From NCBI GenBank assembly GCA_036653075.1, contig JAVVUQ010000013.1:1-31039 (forward strand): a stretch of 31,039 bases of DNA. Reading direction: 5' to 3'. Positions 1 through 12,500 of the stretch are shown piece after piece. The notes under the pieces are model-generated. The model searched no databases. It saw nothing but the letters and a program-made list of their open reading frames with translations, and had not been told where the DNA came from. This DNA is from JAVVUQ01 sp036653075 (lineage in GTDB: Bacteria; Bacillota; Clostridia; Christensenellales; CAG-314). Position 1 is the stretch's first letter. Each line of letters begins with the position of its first letter. Both the position numbers and the translations under genes were made by a program.

Positions 1-10
1 TTATCTATAT

Positions 11-109
11 ATTTGAAATATCTTGTTTTTTATTTATCCATTTATTTGAAATACATAGTTTTTTATTTATCTATATATTTGAAATACATAGCTTTTTATT
101 TCATTTAAT
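11..109. repeat. AT-rich tandem repeat, period 33 bp, about three copies
   Basis: Units beginning ATTTGAAATA start at 11, 44 and 77, giving a regular 33-bp period; the units share a TTTTTATTTATC-like second half and differ at a few bases. The rest of 110-394 is AT-rich with no convincing gene; a T-rich 64-codon open frame there has no usable start signal. Confidence 0.8.
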
Positions 110-394
110 AGTTCAATTAAATAGCGATTTTAAGCATATAATGCTGTTTTGTTTGGATATATAATTAGCAGTAATATTCGTTTATATCCTTTTTTTCTCT
201 TTATTATTGTGTTTTTTATTATTTTTCTTTTATTATTTTTTCCTTTTAAGCGCCATATATTATATATAAATGAAAAAATAATTTATACGTTCCAATTTAA
301 GAGTTGTTATTGTCACTCTTTTCCATTTTCTTTCATTTTTTAGCAAAGTTATAAAAAAAATTGCAATAAAGGTTAACTTTTTCCTATAAATACA

Positions 395-423
395 TTGACA
401 ATTGATTACGAAAAGGGTATAAT
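395..423 (+). promoter_or_regulatory. Consensus sigma-A promoter of the giant repeat gene
   Basis: TTGACA at 395-400 and TATAAT at 418-423 are both perfect consensus hexamers separated by 17 bp. Transcription would start near 430, leaving a leader of about 168 nt before the ATG at 598. The leader holds an unusually G-rich patch at 543-557 in otherwise AT-rich DNA, but no riboswitch family was recognised. A perfect promoter suggests strong, mainly constitutive transcription (inference). Confidence 0.8.
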
Positions 424-597
424 TTTAGATATATCTATAATAGTCGAATAGTATCTATATACACATATTTAAATTATGTTGATAATCGCAAGTTGTCGTC
501 ATTTAATAAATAGGTTTTATAGACGCATTTGACCCTTCTTCTATGGGGGGAGCGGGCTAATGTAGGTATCAAAAATTAAACACATAGAGGTGTGGTT

Positions 598-3500
598 ATG
601 AAATTTATCAATAGGTTATGTATCTTCTTACTCGGTTTTATTATGGGTATAGTCGGATGCGTTGGCGGGCTTGTTGGGGGCATTTATTATGCTTACACAG
701 GTTTGCGTATTGAGGATTTTACTGGAGTATTAGATAAAGAAGATATTCCCGTACTTGATCCTGACAGCCAACACAATTTTACGCAAATGTCAATTGAAGA
801 AATCGTTGCAAGATTTTTAGCGTTGACTGCTGCGGGCAGTGGCAGTATTACGATTGCCAATTTAGAAACCACATATGGTTTGGACTTTTCTATGCTGAAT
901 TTGCCAGATGACCTGCGGCGCGCGCCACTTGACAAATTATGGGAAAAAGATGGTGGTTTTGATGAATTTGCTAAATATATTACACTTGGCAGTATTGCTG
1001 AATTGGTAAGCAAAACCTTTAAATTTACATATCTTGACGAAAACTATCAAATTCTTTTCGGCAAAGGTGGAAAGCTTACAGAAGTTACTATTGCCGAACT
1101 TATTAAAAATGATGGGTATCTTGCTGCGCTTGATGGAGTTAAATTGGCTGATTTGATTCCGTCTACTGTTGTAGCTACCTTATCTAAAGAAATCAAAGCC
1201 CTTATTGCCGCTGTTGGCGATGTGGACTTAGGATTACTTTTAAAAGCTATCATTAAAAAAGACGGCGATATTGCAACTATAATAATCAACGCTGAAGGAT
1301 TACAAAACCTTATGCTTTCTGATTTAATTCCAGATAGTATTCCTTCTGTTAAAGAATTGCTTGCTGGCATTTGTTTTGGCGACATTCTTAAAGTTGATGA
1401 AAATGGCGCAATTGCCTTCTCTATTGATAATATATTGAAAAAGGTTACTCTTGTTAGAGTATTATCACTTTGTGAATTGTTTGGCGTTACGCTTCAAGAA
1501 TTAATGGATAAATTGCCTAATGGTGAATTTAAAGCGCAAATTGTCAAAATTCTCAATATGTCAATTTACGAGATAATTAATACTAAGCAATTAGATCCGT
1601 ATATAGGCGATCTTACTTTAAATGACGTTATGGATTTTGTGTTAGAATTACTTGATAATCCTAATTTGTTTAAAGATTTACCTGCTCCTATTCCTACTAT
1701 TTGGAATAAAGTAGGTGGCATTAAAATCATTGACGCTATTAACGGTATTAAAGAGAGCGATTACAGCTTTATTTTGGAAGACTGTTTATATACTCTCACT
1801 GTTAACGATGTTTTAGGTTTTTATGCCGATAAATTAATAACAGGCGAAAATAAATTACCTGAACCAATTCCACAGATTTGGTATACTATCAAAGATTTTA
1901 CGTTTGGTCAAATTGTTAATGATATTCAAGGAACACTCCTTAATGCTTTAGAAACAATGACTATTAGCGATTTAGTTGGTAGCTATTTCTACAAAGGCGA
2001 ATATGTCTTTGATGAAAAAGGTAAGCGCTCTTTTGTTTATGAAGTCGATGCGAATGGTAAAATGACGGCATTATTACCTATGCCTCTTTGCGCTATTTTT
2101 GACCATTTGAAAAAATATGCAGCTATCGATTTTATTAACGCTTATAAATGCCAAATGGGTACGTGCGACCACGCAAACAAAGAGGACTGCGTTACTTTAA
2201 TCGACCTATTAGGAGAATCATTATATAAGATTACTATTGGCGAGCTTATCGATGAATATATGTACGATAAAAACGGCGTTTGCATTTTACCGCTTCCATT
2301 ACCTGAAATTTATGAAGCGATTAAAGGCATTAGCGTTGGCGATATTGTTAAAGTCATTTCGGGCGAAGAAAGTTACGAAATTTTACTTAAAGGATTGCTC
2401 GACCTTACTTTAAACGATTTACTTTGGAGCTTTATAGATATATCAAGTCAACCAATTTTCGTACAAAACATCTATCGTAAAGTTGCTAATATTAAATTTG
2501 GCGCTATTATTAAAGATTATAACGTTGTTTTAAATGCTTTAATGACGTTATCAATAAACGACATAGCGGGCGAATTTATTCCAGCTGACTTGCATAGGTA
2601 CTTAGTTGTGCTATATAACGGTATTAAAGATATTACTATTAAAGATATTGTTGATAGTTCAAAATCGGGACAATGGTTGAGATTATTCAAAGGATTCAAA
2701 AATATATCTATTAACGATATTTTTGGCGAAATTGTTATTAATGAAGGCGAAGGCACACCTCGTGATTATATATTACAAAATATCTACAATTCAATTAAAA
2801 ATTTGACTTTTGGCGATATTGCTAAGGTTTTATTATGTTACATGAATATTTGTCAGAAAGCTGATTTACAATGGCTGTATGAAGGCGAAGAACATAAACA
2901 TTACACTCAATTTGCATTATTAGATATGACAGTGTTTAATCTTTCAGTTGAAGCTTTTTTAACTAATTGCATAAATGAAAAAGATTTGACGCCATTTACT
3001 GGTATTTATAAAGCCTTTAAAACATTGACTTTAGGCGAAGTGTTCTATGCGACAGCATGCCTATTTGATAAGAAATTTGAAGAAAACCATAAATCGTTAT
3101 TACAACTGTTTAGAGATAGAATTTTTGATTCTACGTTTATTCAATTATTTGGCGAATTTGTTGGCGACACAACTATTAAACTTCCGCACCCTCTACCGTT
3201 CTTAATTGAAGGTTTAGCGGATATTAAAATTGGTTTTATATACGAAGCTATAAAGGGCAACGGCGATTTATATATCGCAATAGAAGCGTTAGAAAAATAT
3301 TACGCTCGTTGCTTAGAAGATAGTGATTTATTACGCGTTGACATCGACCTTTCTAAGTATATGGATAAAAATCATATGGTAAGCTTAAACTTCTTGTTTG
3401 GTTATTATCTTGATTTACTTGCTGACATTGTTGACGGAAAAGAAGATGGCAAAGTTAGTTTATACGCGCAAATTATTACCAACTTATTTAATGTATATAG

Positions 3501-6500
3501 AACTATTACAGTTGGTGACATTTATAGAGATTGGCGTGTATTATTAAACGCTTTAACCAAAATTACTTTTGGCGATGCGTTTGGCGTTGCGTTAGGATAT
3601 ACTCAAAACGCTGAAGGAAAATGGGTAAATGAAAAGGGAACAGAAGCGGCAAATGCTTTATTTAACGCTATTGGTAACGTTGCGATTTACGACATTTTAT
3701 TCGACGCTGCGTATATAGAATTAATTAGACATATGCAGTTGAAAGCTGTTTTTGATATTATCTTAGATTCATTTGATGCTGACCGCAAAATTTATAATGG
3801 TTTGAACGAAAATTTAAGAAAAGCTATCGAAAATATAGGTACTTATACATTTGGCGATATCGTAGATGGTAAATTGACATTAGAATCATTCCTTATTGAT
3901 ATCGGCGAATTGACTTTTGGCGACGTACTAAGTATCTTTGACGATCAACTTAAAGATTTTGATAATGATTTATTTAACGCTATTAAACAAATTAGTATTG
4001 CAGACTTTATAAGCGCTATAATAAATAAAGATATTAACAAATTGATTCAATCTTTAGATAAAGTTACGCTTAGCAATATTGTATTAGGAATTTTACAAAT
4101 TTGCGAAGTTAAAGTAGATAAAGAAAATGCACTTATTAAACAACTTATAGAAAATGGCAATAAAATTACTATTAAGACCTTTGTTAATTCAAACATTTCC
4201 GAAATTTTAGTTTTAGTTTTAAACGACATTTCTTTAAAAATGATTGTGGAAAGTTTTGTTGAAGTGGATCAAAAAACAAAAGAAAATTCTACATATATGT
4301 TAGTTGGTTCACTTACATTAGGCGGATTAATTGAAGACGTTGATAAAGAATTAAGAAAAATTGGCGGCGTAAGCGTAGGCGGAATAATAAAGCTTACATT
4401 AATTATCGTTGAAAACAACGCTCAGCCAGACGGACTTGTTTTATTTGATAATTTTGCTCCTATAATAAAAGCTATTATAAATAACTGCGAAAAACTTACA
4501 GTTTCATTCTTTATGGACGAAGATACTGATTTTGCAGACGTTTTAATGGTTATTGTTGGTGGAATTACAGTTGGCGATATTATTAATACGGCTATTGAAC
4601 TTGTATGCTTAGAAATGAAAACTAATGAAGAAAAAATACAAGAGATAAATAGAATCGTTAAAGATTCAACATTAATTCAAAAGGTATTTAACATTGCTTT
4701 ATACGACATATTCTGGGATAAAGAATATGCTGTTTATCAACTTAAAAATATTAGTATTGGCGATTTTATCAGTACTATATTAATGATATTTAATATTGAT
4801 CTATCTAATAGACTTGTGCCTGAAACACTTGTTGACAATTGTAGTTTATTGACAATTGAATATTTGACAGATGGTAATACGACACCAGAAAGCGTACGTA
4901 AAATATTACTTAATCACTTATATATATCACTGTTTATCTATGATACTTTGATTGCGCTTAACGAAAAAGGAATTTTAACGAAAGAACAAGTAATATATAT
5001 TATTTCCAATCAATTGTTAGTTGAATTTACAAATGATAGTTTAAATGACTTAATTGATGGAAAAGTAGATTTTAAACAAAAATTAAATGATATTACTCTT
5101 AATTCGATATTTAGTGTTCCAGTTACTGTATTTGCAGTATTAGACAAATTGACTATAGCTAAATATATAGTGGGATTTGGATTACTTGTTGGCAGAGCAA
5201 AGATTTCTAACCTTATTAAAGCTATTAACGCTCAAGATTATGACGAGTTCATCTATGAATTATTCAGTGATAATAATATATTTGATATTTATGATATCTT
5301 AGCATTTACTGGAATCGCTGTAATAATTGATGATTATACAAATGTTCAACCAGATGAAAAAGTATGGTATTTACTTGGCGAAGTTAGATTGGCTGAATTG
5401 TTTACCAACTTTGTTGCTGAAGAATTATTCAAACAATACACTATTGGTGATTATTTTGGCGAATTGTTTGGATGGGAAAAGATAAATGATAAGTACGTTA
5501 CGGGTAATGAACAGGTTGATAACGATTATATCAATGTTCCTCTTGCAGACGTTATAAACAAAATATTCAATTCCATTCCAAAAGAATGGAGATTGCCAGT
5601 GTTCTTTGCAGCAGGCGGACTTGTTGTAACAGTTATTCTACTTGTTAAAGATTACACAATTGACGATGTTATTTCATTATTTATTAAAGTAGATCCAAGT
5701 ATCGTAAACACAGAATTTTATCAAGCTGTATTTATGGTTAGTTTGGATATGATTATTAAAAATGAAAAAGCGGTAATGGACGCTTTAAAAGCTTTAACTT
5801 ATGGCGACTTAATCGACTTTATCGTTGTCTTAATCGAAAACATATTTAAAATTGATATTGATTTAATGAGCGATAATATGCCACTACTTATTAAGCATAT
5901 TAAAGTGAATGCAGATCAAGTTAGCATCTTATTGGATACAAATTCGGATACTATATTAAAAGACTTAATTGGCGGCGTTAATGTCGCTATGGTATTTGAA
6001 TGTATTATGGATTTTGCTAAAGTTAATTATTCCGTTTTAGATAAGATTGGATTATATCAAAGAATTGGCGATTTAGAAATTATAGATATGATTGAAACGC
6101 CAGAAAAGACTTTGGCGGATTTAAAAGATATTACTATCGGTGACGTTTTGGATATATTGTGGGTGATTTTACCTGATTATGTTCCATACGCTGCATTGCA
6201 AAATTTAATTAATAACTTTGACCACGTTTCTATAAATGACATACTTACAGCAATTGACAGTAAAGATTTCGATTTACTGATTAATAAAATGTTAATGAAC
6301 GTAGACTTCTATATCATCTTAGGTATTCCAGAATTGGAAAAATTGATTCCAGAAGATATTAGAAACCTTGAAGCGTATAAAGCGCTTGCTACTATAACAT
6401 TTATTGACATTATTTATCAAAATACAAACGCTTTATTGGATCACTTTGATAAAATTGTTATAGGCGAAATTATTGAATTTATTATCAATAAAATTGATAA

Positions 6501-9500
6501 TAAAATTATTGGTACTTACGTAATTTTACAAAAATTTATTGCTAATACTAAGAAAATATCCGTTACAGACTTAGTTCTTGTAGGCGCTGATTATAGAGCG
6601 TTGGCTATTACTGCGTTAGGTGATATTTCATTAACGGACATTGTCAACACAGTTCTTATTATCGCTAATGTTGAAATTATAGCTACGGGCGATACAAAAG
6701 TACTTATTGATAAATTGTTTGAAAACTTTGACAAAGCTTATATTGCTTACCTAATTCAAGATCCTACATACATTCCGTGGTACGAAATGATTGATGGAAT
6801 TACAGTTGGTATGCTTATAGAAGGTATAGTTGGAACATTTTATCAGATTCCATTAAAATATAAAAATAATAGTTTATACTTGAAAATACGTGGAATTTTA
6901 GTTAAAGATATTATCTTACATACCGAAGATGTTGTTAATCAACTTAAACAAATAACTGTCGGCGAAATAGTTGAAGGAATTATTAATTGCTTTGGTAAAG
7001 AAATATCACAAGGCGCTAAAGATTTAGAAGCGTATAAGAAAATTGCTAATGTTAAAATTGGCGATATTATTGATTTACCAGTAGAAACATTGAATAATGT
7101 GCTTACCATTTCGTTAGGCGATATCGTTGACATAGTATTGTTTGTGTTCCCTGAATATAAACCATACGAAATGTTACAAACTTTAATTAACAATTTGCAT
7201 AGAGTTACAATCTTAAACATTAAAGAAGCTATTATTGACAGAAACTTCGATTTCGTTTTACAAACAGCTTTGGAAAATATTGATTTTAACATTATACTTG
7301 AAATACCTGAGATTGCGAAAGTAATTCCAGCGGAAATTGTTCACTTTGAAGCGTATAGAGCGCTTGTAACAATTAAACTCATTGACCTTATAGTATTTAA
7401 TAAAGAAGCTATTAAAGCTCAATTAGATAAAGTTACAGTTGGCGGCTTATTAGAAAACATAATTAATTTGATTGACGTAAAAGTTATCAATGATTATATT
7501 ATTTTAAGCAAATTTATAAACAATACAAAAGCTATCTCTGCGTCAGATTTCATATTTGAACCTATTGATGTAGTAGCTATGATAAAGATATCGCTCGGCG
7601 ACATTTCGTATGCTGACGTTATCAACACAGTGATTAAAGCATTACAAATCACCTATATTGTGAGAATATCTACTCAAGACCTTATTGATAAATTGATGAC
7701 AAATCTTGATAAGGCTTATTTGAAAGATTTACTTAATAATCCAATCTATATAGGTTGGTACGAAATTATAAATGACGTAACAATAGGCGAAGTTATTGCA
7801 GGCATTGCTGAATTATTCTGCATTCTTCCAAAAGAATTTAAAAATAACGCATTGATTAAGAAAATAGGCAATATTTTGGTTAAGGATGTTATCTTACATA
7901 CCGAAGATGTTGTTAATCAACTTAAACAAATAACTGTCGGCGAAATAGTTGAAGGAATTATTAATTGCTTTGGTAAAGAAATATCACAAGGCGCTAAAGA
8001 TTTAGAAGCGTATAAGAAAATTGCTAATGTTAAAATTGGCGATATTATTGATTTACCAGTAGAAACATTGAATAATGTGCTTACCATTTCGTTAGGCGAT
8101 ATCGTTGACATAGTATTGTTTGTGTTCCCTGAATATAAACCATACGAAATGTTACAAACTTTAATTAACAATTTGCATAGAGTTACAATCTTAAACATTA
8201 AAGAAGCTATTATTGACAGAAACTTCGATTTCGTTTTACAAACAGCTTTGGAAAATATTGATTTTAACATTATACTTGAAATACCTGAGATTGCGAAAGT
8301 AATTCCAGCGGAAATTGTTCACTTTGAAGCGTATAGAGCGCTTGTAACAATTAAACTCATTGACCTTATAGTATTTAATAAAGAAGCTATTAAAGCTCAA
8401 TTAGATAAAGTTACAGTTGGCGGCTTATTAGAAAACATAATTAATTTGATTGACGTAAAAGTTATCAATGATTATATTATTTTAAGCAAATTTATAAACA
8501 ATACAAAAGCTATCTCTGCGTCAGATTTCATATTTGAACCTATTGATGTAGTAGCTATGATAAAGATATCGCTCGGCGACATTTCGTATGCTGACGTTAT
8601 CAACACAGTGATTAAAGCATTACAAATCACCTATATTGTGAGAATATCTACTCAAGACCTTATTGATAAATTGATGACAAATCTTGATAAGGCTTATTTG
8701 AAAGATTTACTTAATAATCCAATCTATATAGGTTGGTACGAAATTATAAATGACGTAACAATAGGCGAAGTTATTGCAGGCATTGCTGAATTATTCTGCA
8801 TTCTTCCAAAAGAATATAAAAATAGCGCATTGATTAAGAGAATAGGCAATATTTTGGTTAAGGATGTTATCTTACATACCGAAAATGTCGTTTATCAACT
8901 TAAACAAATAACTGTCGGCGAATTAGTTGATGGTATTGTAGCTATATTTGGTAAAGAAATTCCACAAAGCGCTAAAGATTTAGAAGCGTATAGAAAGGTT
9001 CAAAATATCACTATTGGCGACATTATTGATTTACCGCTCAACACTTTGGACGAAGTTATGCTTGTTTCGCTTGGTGATTTGGTGGATATCGTACTTTACG
9101 TTTTCCCTGAATATGTTCCTTATGACCAATTACAAGTTTTAATTAATAACCTACACAATATCGCTTTATTAGATATTAAGAAAGCTATTGTGGACATTAG
9201 ATATAAACCGTTAATTAAAACCGCTTTGGAAAATATCGATTTTAATATTATTCTTGGTATTGCCGAAGTTGCAAAGGTTATTCCTGCTGAAGTTACAGGA
9301 TTTAAGGCGTATAAAGTTTTAGTTAGTATAAAATTATTAGACCTTATATACTTCAATAACGAAGCTTTATTAGCAAAGTTAGAACTTATAACTATCGGCG
9401 ACTTTATCGCAGATTTATTGGTTGTTGTTAATAGTACAGCATCACAAGATTACATTATCTTAGATAAATTTATACAAAACACAAAATCTATTTCTATTGG

Positions 9501-12500
9501 TGATTTAATTGCTACTGATGCAAATTATAAAGATATAATAATACAAACGTTAAATCAAATATCATTCGCTGATATTATTAATACTATAATTAAAGCGTTT
9601 GGTATAACTTATGAAGTTAAATTATCTACTCAAAATCTAATTGATACTATTTTGGCAAATCTTGAAAAATGTTATATTACTGATTTTATAAAAGATCCGA
9701 TTTATATAGCTTGGCGTGAATCAATTGACGGTATTACCCTTGGCGAATTATTTGAAGGTATTGTCGAAATATTCTGCGTTATAGATAAAGACATCAAGAC
9801 AAACTCGGTGTATGTAAGAATTGCTAAAATTAATCTTGTCGATTTGATTGATGCTCCAGAAAAAGCGTATGACGAAATGATGAAAGTAACCATTGGCGAA
9901 TTAGTTGATATCTTACTTTCTGCGTTTAAAAACTTTAAACCATATTCAACTTTACAAATATTAATCAATAATTTGCATAATATATCCATTTTGAATATTA
10001 AAGATGCAATTGTAAATAAAGATTTTGAAACAGTATTGAAAATGGCGTTAAATGGCATTGATTTTACTATTATCACTGAAATTAAAGAAATTGCAGATAA
10101 AATCCCTGCTATTGTGCTAAAAAATAGTGATTATAGAGCGCTTGTATCTATTAAAATTATAGATATTATCTATAATCAACAAGCCGTTCTTAATTGTCTT
10201 GATAATGCTTCTATCGGCGGTATCATAAAACTTGTGTTGGATTTGATGGAAGTTTCTATCGATGATTGCACTACCATATTGAAACTTATCGCTAACTTAA
10301 AACTCATATCTATTAAGGACGTGGTAATGTTTGACGCTGACTATGCTGCTATGGCAAAATCATTGTTAAACGAAATAACATATGCAGACGTTGCAAATGG
10401 TATTTTAAAGTTTACAAAAGCAGATTATTCAAAACTTAATACATACTTAGTTAAATTAATAGATAAAGTATTATTAAATATGGAAAAAGCATATTTAAGT
10501 GATTTAGTTAAGAATCCTGCTTACATTGGATGGTACGAAATTCTTGATGGCGTAAATGTTGGCGATGTTGTAAATTCAATAGTATCCATATTTACTGTAA
10601 TTCCTAAAGAAGTTGCAGAGTCCGATGATTACAAAGCAATTTGCAATATATTAATTAGAGATATCATTTTACAAAATGATAATATTGTAAAACAATTAGA
10701 ATCTGTTAGAATTGGCGGCGTATTAGAAGTTGTAATACTTTTAACGTACAAAGATCTATTGAATTATACAAGCGTTGCGCAATTAGTGGAAAACTTGAAG
10801 CTAATCAATGTTGCTGATTTCATCAACAAAAAAGATTTCTACACAATGGCAATTATTACGTTGAGGGGCATTACACTTGAAAAAATTATCAATGACCTTA
10901 AACTTAGAGTTATGCTCACCGCTAACGTTAATCCACAATTACTTGGCGAGATAATTGCAAATGTTATCGAACTATTTGAAAAAGTAGATTTAAGTATGTT
11001 ATTCGATTTGTTATATAACTTTAAACGTTCATACGAAGTTATGGAATACGTTATAGGCGATATGACATACGGCGACATCTTAGATGCTTTAATGGTTAAA
11101 ACATTAATTCCTTGGGATGAAGTTGAACCTATTTTATATAGATTTGCTGATGTAAAACTTATGGAAGGAAAGAGACCGTTAATTGATAAGTTAATGCTTA
11201 TTTCCTATGGCGAAATATTTAATATCTTAATGGTAAGACTATTAGCCGATTATACAGGTTATGGAGTAGTAAAACAATTAACTACTAACCTTAACGGTAT
11301 TTCAATATATGATTCCTTAACCATAGGCGCTGATTATGTTGAATTATTAAAGAAAGTTATTAAGGATATAACAGTAAACCACATAATGGAATTTGTAAAA
11401 TCATCAATTCCAGAAAATATTTTGAACTCCGACGCATACCAGAAAGTGGGCGCATTGAAATTTGAAAGACTAATTTATGATTTCAATAACGAGATTGCTA
11501 CGCTTAAAACGATATCTACGGGCGAAGTAATTGACTTACTTGTAATTAATTTATTACCAAAATTTAAAAAATATATTACCGTAACAACAATTATAGATAA
11601 TTTATCAGCTGTTACTATTGGAAACGTAATTGAATTTGTTAATAATAAACAGATTAAAGAACTATTAAAGCAAATGCTTTATAGTATTAAGATTAATACT
11701 TTGATTGCGGACTTCTTTGAAAATGCTGCTGCTACGTTACCTGATGAATTGAGAAACACTAACTTATACGCTATTGTAACTGGCTTAACTATAAATGGTT
11801 TATTATTTGATACTAAGGCAGAATTACTTAAATTAGCGGATATGAACGTTAGAAATGTTATTGAACCGTTTATTAAATGGCTTGCTCCAGCGATTTACAA
11901 ATTAAAATCAATAAACAAGTTAATCGTAAACAGTGAAAAGATAGTTATTAAAGAATTTATAGCAGATAAAGCCGATTGGCTTGGAATTTCTTATAAAGCA
12001 TTCGATGGTATCACATTTGAAATGATATTTGACGATATCAATTTAAGAAATATGCTTAACAATATGGTGCCTAAATATGGCTATAAGATTGCTAATGTTT
12101 TGTATATCTTTAAAGATATTGACCTAAGGTTGTTTGTATATTCATTTGAAGCGCATTCTACTTTAGGATATGTATTCGGTAGCGTTACATTAGGAAATAT
12201 TTTTGACGCATTAGAATTAAACGTTTTAACAAATAGAGCTTTGAGTTTATTAATATATAAATTTAAAGATATCGGATTGTTAGATGGAAAGAACGGAATT
12301 ATAGATGTTGCAAAAACTATTAAGATGAGTGATATTCTATTATCCGTAAGCGGATTTATTACAACACAAGTAGCAAAGGGCTTTGAAGCTGTTTCTTCTG
12401 TTATTGGCGAAGCTGTTATTTATAATTTGTATTTATCGTTAAAGAATATGAGTTACAGCGAATTTATTATGGAACTATTTGGCGCTGATAGCAAAATACA

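Noticed and set aside
149..343. 64-codon open frame upstream of the giant gene (plus strand)
   Set aside because: Phe/Ile-rich translation of T-rich spacer, no Shine-Dalgarno, and no relation to the promoter at 395.
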